From contig JAHQVT010000010.1 in the NCBI GenBank assembly GCA_019634165.1, forward strand, positions 730,287 through 794,286: a stretch of DNA of 64,000 nucleotides, in the 5' to 3' direction. Of this stretch, positions 35,109 through 43,749 are shown in pieces. Within the stretch, counting starts at the first letter, position 1, and the number at the start of each line of letters is the position of its first letter. Origin of the DNA: Rhodospirillales bacterium. GTDB lineage: Bacteria > Pseudomonadota > Alphaproteobacteria > Rhodospirillales > Thalassospiraceae. The position numbers and the translations under genes were made by a program. The notes beneath the pieces were generated by a model. That model had not been told where the DNA came from. It worked only from the letters and a program-made list of their open reading frames with translations, and did no database searches.

Positions 35109-35290
35109 TTCAGCGCCAAGTTTCGAAACACCGCTGGGTTTGCTGCGGGGTATGTTATGGGTGGCACATCGCATGGCGTGACCTGCGCCACATTGCTAAG
35201 GGGGATCGTGCAAGCCTCATCCACGCAGGTCGAAATGATGTTGATACCCATCATCCGAACATGTGACTTGCACAACTAGGTTTAGTTGGA

Positions 35291-35959
35291 TCAGGTTTGA
35301 TCTGGGCTGGAATTTGGTCGACGGCGTGGGGCATCGCCAGGTTGACTGCCGATCCATTTGACATGACGGGCCAGAGTTGCGGCCGCAACATCGATCTGAT
35401 TGCTGCGTAGGGCCGCAAGAATTGCGCGGTGGTCGCTGTCAGTCGATGCTTCCCATTCCATGCGAAACCCGGAAAACAAAAACCGGGCGCTGGCGGCATG
35501 AAGGTCATCAATGGTCGCCATTAGACGCGGCATATTGCAGGGTTCAAGAATGATGCGGTGAAACCCCTTATTGGCTTCTTCCCACGCCCGAACGTCAGGG
35601 GCACTTTCGCCTGCCTTGTTAAAGGCTTCGGCCTCGTCAAGGATGTTGCTCGTCATGTTTGGGGCAGCGTGGCGTAGGGCCAAAACTTCAAGAGATGCCC
35701 GCATTTCCGCAACTTCACGGATTTCCGCAACGTCAAAACTTGCAACCCGGACACCACGGCGCGGTTCGCTAACGGCCAGACCCTGCGCTTCAAGGCGGCG
35801 AAAGGCTTCGCGCACGGGAACGTGGCTTGCGCCAAATTCTTCGGCGAAATGGTCCTGTCGCAGTTTGGTACCCGGTGCAAATTCACCGGAAATAATGCGA
35901 TCAGCCAAGGCGCGTGTGATGCGACCGGCAACAGTGGTGTCTGTGCTGCTGTTTTTCAT
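35291..35959 (-). CDS. GntR-family (FCD subfamily) transcriptional regulator
   Basis: The 222-residue regulator has an N-terminal GntR winged helix (about 12-75, ADRIISGEFAPGTKLRQ and VPVREAFRRLEAQGL) and an all-helical FCD ligand domain (about 85-205). The FCD metal-site residues are visible in FHRIIL, DDLHAASARF and DSDHRAILAAL. Such proteins usually respond to small organic acids. The ATG is directly abutted by a palindrome that recurs three times beyond the 3' end of the gene, implying autoregulation. No ribosome site is seen, so the message may be leaderless. Confidence 0.88.
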   Translation of the reverse strand: MKNSSTDTTVAGRITRALADRIISGEFAPGTKLRQDHFAEEFGASHVPVREAFRRLEAQGLAVSEPRRGVRVASFDVAEIREVAEMRASLEVLALRHAAPNMTSNILDEAEAFNKAGESAPDVRAWEEANKGFHRIILEPCNMPRLMATIDDLHAASARFLFSGFRMEWEASTDSDHRAILAALRSNQIDVAAATLARHVKWIGSQPGDAPRRRPNSSPDQT

Positions 35960-35974
35960 ATTTTATAGATAATT
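35960..35974. promoter_or_regulatory. Operator-like palindrome at the GntR start codon
   Basis: ATTTTATAGATAATT immediately abuts the GntR ATG (35957-35959). On the minus strand it reads AATTATCTATAAAAT, and its TATAAAAT could serve as a -10 element, placing the transcription start at or near the ATG. It is the fourth copy of the motif found at 34853-35108. Confidence 0.5.
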
Positions 35975-36123
35975 TGATCAAGCCAGTTTGTCGACAAGAT
36001 TGATGATCTGTCGCATAGCCGGTTGGCCCGTTTGGTCAGGGCAATCAGGTCAAAGATCTGGGCTTTGTTGCCATTAGGTCTCCGCATCATCCTTGTAAGC
36101 AATCTGGGCAAGTAATCCGCGCA

Positions 36124-36156
36124 AGAAAAAAGCCGGACCTGTTGGATGCCGGCTTT
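36124..36156 (-). terminator. Terminator of the Anbu operon
   Basis: On the minus strand AAGCCGG pairs with CCGGCTT and is followed by TTTTTCTTG. It lies about 30 bases after the Anbu stop. Confidence 0.75.
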
Positions 36157-36185
36157 GGATGTTGATTTTTTAGCGAGATGGCAGG

Positions 36186-36935
36186 TTATTCTACCGGCTG
36201 GTCACAATGTTCATCTGGCATATCGGCAAAGGCATCGCGAAGTGCATTTGACCATGCATCAGAAAGGGCACGGAAGCCCATATCGTCGGCTTCGATCCGG
36301 CGGAGTTCCGAAAACTCGCAACTGTCATCAGGCAGAACCGCAAGATCAAGCGGCATGCCAACCGACAGGTTCGAGCGCAATGTTGAATCCATCGATAGCA
36401 AAACGGCCTTTACCCCGTCTTTAATCGGGGTATCGGGTGTAATCACCCGGTCAAGGATCGGTTTGCCGTATTTATGCTCGCCAATCTGAAGATAGGGCGT
36501 ATCCGAGGTTGCCTCGATAAAGTTACCTGCGGCATAGACCAAAAACAGGCGTTGTTCGCCGCCTTTGCGCTGCCCGCCAATCATGATTGAGGCAGCACTG
36601 CTTTCGTTATGCTGTTCAAGGGTGGTGTGATATTTCAGTTGGACCTTTTGCATGGCTTCCCCAACCAGTTCGGCAACGCGAAACAGGCTTGGCGCGCTCA
36701 AGATACAGTCCCCCGGTTTGGTTTCCGGGTCGTCTATCGCTTCATGCAGGGTGCTCATCACCGCTTGGGTAATGGCAAGGTTGCCGGCTGAAAGTGCCAC
36801 AATTGCGCGATCACCGGGAACTTCCCACGTGAACATCTTGCGATATCGCGAAATGTTATCAAGGCCAGCGTTGGTCCGCGTATCCGAAAGGAACACAAGC
36901 CCTTCGTTAAGCATCAAACCGACACAATAGGTCAT
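36186..36935 (-). CDS. Anbu, bacterial proteasome-like peptidase
   Basis: Anbu (ancestral beta subunit, BPH) is an Ntn-hydrolase related to proteasome beta subunits. The 249-residue protein begins MTYCVGLML, so loss of Met exposes Thr2 as the N-terminal nucleophile. Asp18 (in SDTRTN) and Lys33 (in RKMFTW) supply the expected partner residues. It is the last gene of a four-gene set with ATP-grasp, alpha-E and transglutaminase-like proteins, the association described for Anbu in proteobacteria. Its cellular substrate is unknown; the partners suggest cutting of a modified peptide tag. Confidence 0.92.
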   Translation of the reverse strand: MTYCVGLMLNEGLVFLSDTRTNAGLDNISRYRKMFTWEVPGDRAIVALSAGNLAITQAVMSTLHEAIDDPETKPGDCILSAPSLFRVAELVGEAMQKVQLKYHTTLEQHNESSAASIMIGGQRKGGEQRLFLVYAAGNFIEATSDTPYLQIGEHKYGKPILDRVITPDTPIKDGVKAVLLSMDSTLRSNLSVGMPLDLAVLPDDSCEFSELRRIEADDMGFRALSDAWSNALRDAFADMPDEHCDQPVE

Positions 36936-36951
36936 TTCTGTTTTGGTCCGG

Positions 36952-37770
36952 CTATTGTTGAGATTGCGCGATGACGACTGTTACATCCAAATTTTCATTC
37001 GCGCCACCAGTATGTACACCGCGTATAGGTGTAGCTACCTGACCATCAAGTCCAGACCCCAGACGAATATAATTATCGGTTGGGCAACATTTATTTGCCG
37101 GATCAAATCCAAGCCATCCCAGTTCGGGCAAATGCAATTCGGCCCAAGCATGGGATGCCTCATGCGGTTTGCCATCCTGATCGGCAAAAAGGTATCCCGA
37201 TACATATCGGGCCGGAATGCCGAGATGACGGGCTGCTGAAATCAAAACATGGGCGTGATCTTGGCATACCCCTTCGCCATCGGCCAGCGCATCGGCCGCT
37301 GTTGTGTGCACAGTGGTGGTTCCAGGAGCATATTTAATGGCATCTGATACGGCTTCTGCCAATGCATGTGCGCGTTCAAGAACCGTTCCGTCCTTGGTCT
37401 TTTTCGCAATCTTGTCTGCCAGCTTCCGGATCGCAGCACTGGATTTTGTCATTGGCGTTGAACGCAGAAATACAGCAGGAAAGGCGCGTTCTTTGTGACC
37501 GCGCAAAACACCGGCTGTATCGGTTGTTTCAACCTCGCCCTGAACGACGATTTCGATGGCCTCCATCGGTCCATCTGCGGTCAGGGTGCTGATGATATCG
37601 CCATTACCATCGGTAAATTCCGACCCGATCGTGCATCCTTCGGCGGAAATTGACCAACTTAGGATTTTCTGCCCATCAAACTGTGCTGGTGTCAGTTTCA
37701 GGCTTTGCACCGCGTGGCGGGCCGGTGATTCATAACGATAATGGGTTCTATGTTCGACCGATAGACGCAT
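36952..37770 (-). CDS. Transglutaminase-like cysteine protease of the Anbu operon
   Basis: The 272-residue protein from the ATG at 37770 (MRLSVEHRTHYRYESPARHA) has an N-terminal beta-sandwich and a transglutaminase-like core. The catalytic triad is visible: Cys169 (GEGVCQDHAH), His207 (EASHAWAEL) and Asp223 (LGFDPAN). Homologues are peptidases or amidases that act with ATP-grasp peptide ligases. The start lies next to the alpha-E stop (one base between), and Anbu follows after 16 bases, so all are co-expressed. Confidence 0.9.
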   Translation of the reverse strand: MRLSVEHRTHYRYESPARHAVQSLKLTPAQFDGQKILSWSISAEGCTIGSEFTDGNGDIISTLTADGPMEAIEIVVQGEVETTDTAGVLRGHKERAFPAVFLRSTPMTKSSAAIRKLADKIAKKTKDGTVLERAHALAEAVSDAIKYAPGTTTVHTTAADALADGEGVCQDHAHVLISAARHLGIPARYVSGYLFADQDGKPHEASHAWAELHLPELGWLGFDPANKCCPTDNYIRLGSGLDGQVATPIRGVHTGGANENLDVTVVIAQSQQ

Positions 37771-37771
37771 C

Positions 37772-38719
37772 TTACTGTCCCCCGAAATAATAGGCTTCGC
37801 CAATGGCATTCGAAAGTGCCCGGTTGCGCCCCTGAAAATCGGTCAGGAATTCATGCAATCCGTTCGAAAAGATTTCGTCCATCTCGCTTTGCGTCAGAAG
37901 TGAATACATCTCGACGGCCTGTCCATGAACGTTATGACGTTGGCCATAGTGACGGGCAAGTCGGTCGAGATGGTAGGTAATTTGCTCAGCACAGTGGGCC
38001 AAAGAACGCGGGCTGAACGGATTAAGGATCAGAAAATGCGCAATGCGGTGCGGCGAATAGTCATCGCGATACACCCAGTGGAACGCCCGCAAGGATGATG
38101 CCGCACGCAATACCGTCGTCCATTGATAGTTATCCACACCATCGCCAACCATGCTGGTTTCCGGCAGCAAGACGTAATATTTCACATCAAGAAGACGCGC
38201 AGTATTGTCTGCACGCTCAATAAACGTGCCCAAACGGATAAAGTCATATCCGTCATTGCGCAAAATTGTGGAATCGGTGGTTCCACGGAACAGCGACCCC
38301 TGCCTTTTTACCCAATCGATGAATTCGGGAAGCTCGTTCTTGGCCAGGTTTTGCATTGAAGGGCGGCGAAGTTCCATCAAGGAGTTATTAAGCGCTTCCC
38401 ACATTTCTGCTGTAATGGCTGTGCGCATGGCCCTTGCACTTGCCCGCGCAGATTCAAAGCAATTTATGATAGATGATGGATTATCTCGGTTAAAGATCAG
38501 GAAATTGGCGACTTCTTCCTGACGAAGTGGCGCATCGGGATCATAGCTTGATGCGCAGCCCGAAGCGGATAAAACCGATTCCCATTCGGATCGGTTACCA
38601 TCCACAACAGCAGGCATCAGCGCCATGCGATAGCCCATTTCCATCAGGCGGGCCATGTTTTCGGCCCGTTCAACATATCTCGACAGCCAGAAAAGGTTGT
38701 CTGCGGTACGACTAAGCAT
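37772..38719 (-). CDS. Alpha-E domain protein (DUF403)
   Basis: The 315-residue, all-helical protein begins MLSRTADNLFWLSRYVERAE, the hallmark start of the alpha-E family. Conserved later segments are DNTARLLDVKYY, ILNPFSPRSLAHC and Y-S-L-L-x-Q-x-E near the end. Its function is unknown. It almost always travels with the circularly permuted ATP-grasp and transglutaminase proteins found on either side here. The ATP-grasp gene is 19 bases upstream. Confidence 0.9.
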   Translation of the reverse strand: MLSRTADNLFWLSRYVERAENMARLMEMGYRMALMPAVVDGNRSEWESVLSASGCASSYDPDAPLRQEEVANFLIFNRDNPSSIINCFESARASARAMRTAITAEMWEALNNSLMELRRPSMQNLAKNELPEFIDWVKRQGSLFRGTTDSTILRNDGYDFIRLGTFIERADNTARLLDVKYYVLLPETSMVGDGVDNYQWTTVLRAASSLRAFHWVYRDDYSPHRIAHFLILNPFSPRSLAHCAEQITYHLDRLARHYGQRHNVHGQAVEMYSLLTQSEMDEIFSNGLHEFLTDFQGRNRALSNAIGEAYYFGGQ

Positions 38720-38738
38720 CTCTCAACCCTTTCTTTGA

Positions 38739-40142
38739 TTAATCACTCATGATCCAGGTGTCCTTGACCCCGCCGCCCTGCGACGAGTTCACGACAAGCG
38801 ATCCATCGCGCATCGCCACACGGGTTAAGCCCCCTGGTGCCAATCGGATGTCATCGCCGACAAGGCAGAAGGGCCTGAAATCGACATGACGTGGCGCAAT
38901 GCCACTTTCAACAAAGGTTGGGCAGGCCGATAAGGCCAAGGTTGGCTGGGCGATGAAATCATCGGGGTCGGCTTTGATGCGCTGGGCATAGGCGACCTGT
39001 TCTTCCTTGGTCGATGCCGGGCCGACCAGCATGCCATAGCCACCCGATCCATGGACTTCTTTGACCACCAGTTCCCCCAGATGTTCGAGAACATATTTCA
39101 AATCATCGGGTTTGCCACATTTCCAAGTTTGTACGTTGTTTAGGATCGGCTCTTGTCCCAGATAAAAACGGATCATATCAGGGACATAAGTATAAACCGC
39201 CTTGTCATCAGCCACACCGGCCCCCGGTGCCGAACAGATCGCAACCCCGCCGGATCGATAGACATTCATCAGGCCCGGAATGCCCAGAACAGAGTCTGAG
39301 CGGAAACAAAGTGGATCAATATAGGCATCATCAATGCGACGATAAATAACATCCACCCGGGCGGGCCCCCGTGTAGTGCGCATGTAAACCCGGTCTTCAT
39401 AAACAAACAAATCCTGCCCTTCGACCAGTTCGACCCCCATTTGGTCGGCAAGGAAGGAATGTTCGTAATAGGCACTGTTCATTGCACCGGGGGTCAGGAC
39501 CACGATATTGGGTTCGCGGTCGCATTTGGGTGGCGCAATGCTTTTAAGCGTCTTAAGCAGCATATCCGGATAACTTTCAACCGGCTCAATCCGCAGGCTT
39601 TTGAAAAGATCCGGGAACATGCGCATCATGATTTCGCGGTTCTCAAGCATGTAAGACACGCCCGATGGTGTTCTGCAGTTATCTTCAAGAACATAGAAAT
39701 CTTCGGGGCCGGTGCGCACGATATCAACACCGACAATATGGCTGTAAACCTTGCGCGGTGGATCAATGCCAATTACGGCGGGTTCAAACGCGTCATTTTT
39801 AAAAATCAGATCAGCGGGGATAATCCCAGCCTTGATGATTTCGGCGTTATGATAGACGTCATACAAAAACAGATTAAGCGCGCGCGCACGTTGTTTGACA
39901 CCGCGGTCAAGCTTGCGCCATTCGCCAGCAGTGAAGATACGCGGAATTAAATCAAACGGAATAAGTCGCTCTGGATCGCCGCCTTCGCCATAGACGGCAA
40001 ATGTAATGCCGATTTTGCGAAACAGGGTTTCGGCTTCAAGACGTTTTTGTTCGAGGACCTCGGGGCCGCTTGCTTCCATCCAGTCAACCAGTGCGCGATA
40101 AGGTTCGCGAACCTGATCGTCCATCTTCATCTCGTTGAACAT
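38739..40142 (-). CDS. Circularly permuted ATP-grasp protein (DUF404/DUF407)
   Basis: The 467-residue protein belongs to the circularly permuted ATP-grasp type 2 family, thought to form amide bonds on peptides. Conserved features are RIFTAGEWRKLDRGVKQRA, the DFYVLEDNCRTPSGVSYMLE segment (20 residues), LTPGAMNSAYYEHSFLA and the nucleotide-binding LVVKEVHGSGGYGMLVGP. The start has GGGGAGA nearby. It is the first gene of the Anbu operon, so it may make the peptide mark that the transglutaminase-like protein and Anbu act on. That scheme is inference from the known gene association. Confidence 0.9.
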   Translation of the reverse strand: MFNEMKMDDQVREPYRALVDWMEASGPEVLEQKRLEAETLFRKIGITFAVYGEGGDPERLIPFDLIPRIFTAGEWRKLDRGVKQRARALNLFLYDVYHNAEIIKAGIIPADLIFKNDAFEPAVIGIDPPRKVYSHIVGVDIVRTGPEDFYVLEDNCRTPSGVSYMLENREIMMRMFPDLFKSLRIEPVESYPDMLLKTLKSIAPPKCDREPNIVVLTPGAMNSAYYEHSFLADQMGVELVEGQDLFVYEDRVYMRTTRGPARVDVIYRRIDDAYIDPLCFRSDSVLGIPGLMNVYRSGGVAICSAPGAGVADDKAVYTYVPDMIRFYLGQEPILNNVQTWKCGKPDDLKYVLEHLGELVVKEVHGSGGYGMLVGPASTKEEQVAYAQRIKADPDDFIAQPTLALSACPTFVESGIAPRHVDFRPFCLVGDDIRLAPGGLTRVAMRDGSLVVNSSQGGGVKDTWIMSD

Positions 40143-40281
40143 GCATTCTCCCCTTTATGACCCTTTGATTAAAGGGGGCCAAACAACGGGTGGTCAAGGA
40201 TGTTCACGGTTGAAATGACAGATTTTTCAGCAAACGACTGATCTGATGAAAAAATAAACTTGGTGCTTAGTCGGTTTGTAC

Positions 40282-40310
40282 AAAAAACGGGCGGACATAA
40301 TGTCCGCCCT
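40282..40310 (-). terminator. Terminator of the cobM-proximal cobalamin operon
   Basis: GGGCGGACA (40289-40297) pairs perfectly with TGTCCGCCC (40301-40309). On the minus strand the stem is followed, after one G, by six T. It lies just past the cobM stop. Confidence 0.9.
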
Positions 40311-40316
40311 GTTCGA

Positions 40317-41078
40317 TTACGTCTTTGCCGGACGCAAAACATGGGTGTGATCGGCGGCATAAAGCCGGGAGTCGGTGAAATCTTTGCGCCCGAAAACTTC
40401 GCCCACCATGATAAGTGCCGTTCGGGTAATGCCGCTGCCTTTGACCTTGGCCCGGATATCGCCAAGGGTGCCAAAGATATATTGTTGATCGGGCCATGTT
40501 GCGCGATAGGCGATCACCACCGGACAGTCTTTTCCGTAATGCGGGGTCAGGTCGCGCACAACATTTACCAGATTATTGATCGACAGATGCACAGCCAATG
40601 TCGCACGGGATTTGCCAAGTTCGGCCAAGCTTTCGCCTTCTGGCATTGCTGATGAGCGCATTGTCGTCCGGGTCAGAATCACGGTCTGTGAAATATCAGG
40701 AAGGGTAAGCTCTGCCCCGATTTCAGCCGCGGTCGCAGCATAGGCCGACACACCGGGTGTTATGTTATAGGCGATACCAAGTTCATCGAGACGGCGGATT
40801 TGTTCAGCAATCGCGCCATAAATTGACGGATCACCGGAATGAACACGTGCGACATCCTGTCCCTTGGCGTGGGCGGCCTCGATTTCGACCATGATTTCAT
40901 CAAGGTTCATCGAGGCTGTATCAATTACGCGCGCACCTTCTGGGGCGGCAGTAACGATTTCTTCTGGCACCAGTGATCCGGCATAAAGGCAGACCGGGCA
41001 TTTTTCAATCAGACGCAAACCGCGCACAGTGATCAGGTCCGGGGCGCCAGGACCAGCGCCAATAAAATGAACAGTCAT
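40317..41078 (-). CDS. cobM: Precorrin-4 C11-methyltransferase
   Basis: CobM/CbiF uses S-adenosylmethionine to methylate C11 of precorrin-4 (or cobalt-precorrin-4), giving precorrin-5. The 253 residues begin MTVHFIGAGPGAPDLITVRG. They also carry YAGSLVPEEI, the VARVHSGDPSIYGAI loop and the PGVSAYAATAA motif, all typical of this member of the precorrin methyltransferase fold. It is last in the minus-strand cob operon and shares one base with the preceding gene's stop. Confidence 0.94.
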   Translation of the reverse strand: MTVHFIGAGPGAPDLITVRGLRLIEKCPVCLYAGSLVPEEIVTAAPEGARVIDTASMNLDEIMVEIEAAHAKGQDVARVHSGDPSIYGAIAEQIRRLDELGIAYNITPGVSAYAATAAEIGAELTLPDISQTVILTRTTMRSSAMPEGESLAELGKSRATLAVHLSINNLVNVVRDLTPHYGKDCPVVIAYRATWPDQQYIFGTLGDIRAKVKGSGITRTALIMVGEVFGRKDFTDSRLYAADHTHVLRPAKT

Positions 41079-43018
41079 TATTCTGCCTTGTCGTTTTTGG
41101 GGGTATCGCTACTGCTGTGAACTGGTGCCTTGGCAGCATCCGGCCCTTTTTTCGCATAGCCGCGCGGGGTATAGACCCATTCATTCTCGCCGCGGATGAT
41201 ATGGCGGCTGTTGCTTGATCCGACCAGAACCGTGGTCAGCATATCGACCATATCGACTTCTAGTTTCGAAAGCGGAACGACTGTGATTTCTTCGTCCGGG
41301 CGGCCAAGCTGACGGCCCAGAACCACAGGTGTGTCTTCCTGACGATGTTCAAGCAGAATATCGCGCGCTTTGGCCAGTAAATCGCGGCGACGCTTGGATA
41401 CCGGATTATAGAACGCGATAACAAAATCGCCTTCGGCGGCAGATTTCAGGCGTCGCAGGATGTCTTCGCGCGGGGTCAAAAGGTCTGAGAGCGAAATCGC
41501 ACAAAAATCATGACCCAGCGGCGCGCCAATGCGCGATGCAGCCGCCTGAAGGGCGGAAATACCCGGTGAAACCTGTACGGCGACCCGGTTCCAATCAGAA
41601 CGGTTTTCGCGATCAAGCAATTCAAACACAAGCGTTGCAAGCGCATAGATGCCTGCATCACCCGACCCGATCAGGGCAACATCCTTGCCGGTTGCGGCTA
41701 GTTCAAGGGCGTGACGCGCACGGGCTTCTTCCGCGCCAAGATCAGAATGGTGGCAGTCTTTGCCATCAATCAGTGGTCCCAACAGATCAAGATACATCTG
41801 ATAGCCGACAATATCGGATGCCCGGCCAATCAACGCGCTGGCCTCAGGACTACGCCAGCCAACCTGCCCCGGCCCGATGCCGACAATCGACAAACGCCCT
41901 TGCGGACGGCCGATATCGGCAGGTGTTATATCTTCTTGTGACAGGGCAACGGCACAGGTTGCGCGTTTGGTCTTGTGCTTGGGTACGATCAGTTTGCCGG
42001 TTGGACCCACAGTCGCAAGGGCCGCACCTTCGGCAACGCCGTGGCATCCGGTTTCGGCAAAGACCACATCGGATGGCGTGACAAGGCGTTCTGCCTCGGC
42101 CTCAAGCGTTTTGGCATCGAAGAACCGCGCGGGAACGCCAAGACGACGTGCAAGTTCATGCACCGCTGCTTCGTCGGCCTTAAGATCAATCGAAGTGACA
42201 CAGGCAATTGCCTTGGAGCTCAGACATTGTCCAGTCAGTGTTTCAATAACAAGATCGTACAAGTCATCAACCGGACAGCCGCGCTCACAACCAACACCCA
42301 GTGCAAGGACAGGCGGGTGATAGGTAATGGCGGTTTCGGCATCATTGCTGATTGCATCATCATTGGCACCTTCACGTGCGGTTGCCGTGATCAGGATGGT
42401 GCCATCATCGGACTGTGCAATGGCGCTGTTGGTCAGCCACGCACCTGACCCTGCCTCGATCTCAAGGCGGGCGGATGCACCGGCCAAAAGGGCGGCGGTC
42501 GCGGGTTTGACGCTGTCGGGTGTGCCCAATTTCCACCCGACGGGCGGCTCATCAAGTGCAATACCCAGCATCGCATCGCCCGGTGTGGTGATGGCAGCCG
42601 TTCCGCCAAGGCGTTCAGCCAAGTCGCGTGCCAATCGGTTCCCACCGTGATGCCCGCCCAAAAGCGGGATAAAATTATGCCCGCCTTCATCAACGGCAAG
42701 CACGGCGGCATCTTGCCACTTTCCGGCCAAAAGCGGGGCAAGGGCACGGATCAGAATGCCCGATGCACAGACACCAATGATAACGTGATCAGATGCAAAG
42801 GTTTGTTGCAGATGCGCAATGGTATCATCAAAGGCAACATCAACATCATTGACCGATACCCGTGTGCGCAGGCCATGAACGCTTGCACCTTGTAGGCTGG
42901 CGGCAATCTTGCGTGCGGTCGGAAGAGACCGCTGCGTCAGGCAAATCACCGCAATCGGGGCAATCGGATCGGTCGGCAATGCCGGACTGTTTGAACTGTT
43001 TGGGGTGGTCATCGCCAT
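41078..43018 (-). CDS. cobJ: CbiG-CobJ fusion: cobalt-precorrin-5A hydrolase-like / precorrin-3B C17-methyltransferase
   Basis: The 646-residue protein joins three parts. A CbiG N-terminal domain lies at about 20-170 (FASDHVIIGVCASGILIRAL, DEGGHNFIPLLGGHHGGN). A CbiG C-terminal/CobE domain lies at about 235-350 (LALGVGCERGCP, ETGCHGVAEGAAL). A CobJ/CbiH methyltransferase lies at about 360-610 (LSIVGIGPGQVGWRSPEA, GSGDAGIYALA, SPGISALQAAASRIGAPLGH). CobJ contracts the corrin ring while methylating C17. CbiG in the cobalt-early pathway opens the lactone made by contraction. It overlaps cobI by ATGGCGATGA, so the start may be at 43018 or 43012. Gene fusions of this kind are known. Confidence 0.88.
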   Translation of the reverse strand: MAMTTPNSSNSPALPTDPIAPIAVICLTQRSLPTARKIAASLQGASVHGLRTRVSVNDVDVAFDDTIAHLQQTFASDHVIIGVCASGILIRALAPLLAGKWQDAAVLAVDEGGHNFIPLLGGHHGGNRLARDLAERLGGTAAITTPGDAMLGIALDEPPVGWKLGTPDSVKPATAALLAGASARLEIEAGSGAWLTNSAIAQSDDGTILITATAREGANDDAISNDAETAITYHPPVLALGVGCERGCPVDDLYDLVIETLTGQCLSSKAIACVTSIDLKADEAAVHELARRLGVPARFFDAKTLEAEAERLVTPSDVVFAETGCHGVAEGAALATVGPTGKLIVPKHKTKRATCAVALSQEDITPADIGRPQGRLSIVGIGPGQVGWRSPEASALIGRASDIVGYQMYLDLLGPLIDGKDCHHSDLGAEEARARHALELAATGKDVALIGSGDAGIYALATLVFELLDRENRSDWNRVAVQVSPGISALQAAASRIGAPLGHDFCAISLSDLLTPREDILRRLKSAAEGDFVIAFYNPVSKRRRDLLAKARDILLEHRQEDTPVVLGRQLGRPDEEITVVPLSKLEVDMVDMLTTVLVGSSNSRHIIRGENEWVYTPRGYAKKGPDAAKAPVHSSSDTPKNDKAE

Positions 43019-43749
43019 GCGTCTCCGCGACGGTGGATCAGGATCATGGAAAAATACGGTGCCTTGGCATCGGCCGGAAGGTCGGCCAGTGGCACCATCT
43101 TTTGCGTTTCAAGGGTCGCGCGTTCGATATAGCGGGCCCGATCGGTCAGGCCGAGTTCATTGATAACTTCACGCACTTTGGCAAAGTGACGGCCAAGTTT
43201 GATGATGGCGGCGGCATCGGTCTTGGCAAGCTGTTCGCGCAGGCGGTCAGCATCCAGCGGGCCGGGGATGACCTGCAATACATCATTTTTGGCAGCCAAC
43301 GGTGCGCCAAGCTGTGCGGCACAGGCCATCATGGAGCTGACACCGGGCACGGTTTTAACCGGGTGACCGGCTTCTGCCAGACGGCCAAACAGATACATGA
43401 AGCTGCCATAGAAGAACGGATCACCTTCGCACAGCACAGCAACGCTTTTGCCATCGGCCAGATGTTTGCCAATTTCAATGGCTGCTGCGTCATAGATCGG
43501 ATCAGCAGGCTTTCCCATTTCAATCCGAATGGCAATCTCAATGCGGCCTTCGGGGATGTGGGGATCAACAATCTGGCGGGCAAGGCTAACCCCATCCTCA
43601 AGTGCGGGATAGGCAATGACATCCGCCTTTTGCAGGATGTTATAGGCCTTAAGCGTGATCAGATCGGGTTCACCCGGTCCAATGCCAAGGCCATAAGCCG
43701 TTCCGGCAACCGGAAGGCTTTCTGCGGATGGAAATTCCGCACTGCTCAT
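43009..43749 (-). CDS. cobI: Precorrin-2 C20-methyltransferase
   Basis: CobI/CbiL methylates C20 of precorrin-2, committing it to the corrin branch. The 246-residue protein has GLGIGPGEPDLITLKA, CEGDPFFYGSFMYL and VPGVSSMMACAAQLGAPLA, the residues typical of CobI within the precorrin methyltransferase fold. It overlaps cobL upstream by ATGA and the CbiG-CobJ gene downstream by ten bases, so the operon is translationally coupled. Confidence 0.94.
   Translation of the reverse strand: MSSAEFPSAESLPVAGTAYGLGIGPGEPDLITLKAYNILQKADVIAYPALEDGVSLARQIVDPHIPEGRIEIAIRIEMGKPADPIYDAAAIEIGKHLADGKSVAVLCEGDPFFYGSFMYLFGRLAEAGHPVKTVPGVSSMMACAAQLGAPLAAKNDVLQVIPGPLDADRLREQLAKTDAAAIIKLGRHFAKVREVINELGLTDRARYIERATLETQKMVPLADLPADAKAPYFSMILIHRRGDAWR

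Larger units (their letters stand above)
34314..35290. other. Gene-free region of about 1 kb with operator-like palindromes and a minus-strand terminator
   Basis: No frame here looks like a real protein. It holds a strong minus-strand intrinsic terminator (34564-34606), three copies of a palindrome related to ATTTTAT-CT-ATAAAAT (34853, 34993 and 35095), and a perfect TATAAT on the minus strand at 34940-34945. The part from 34850 to 35110 is much more AT-rich than the neighbours. Several frames of 60-176 codons exist on both strands, but the terminator and palindromes fall across them. A small RNA is a possibility. Confidence 0.5.
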
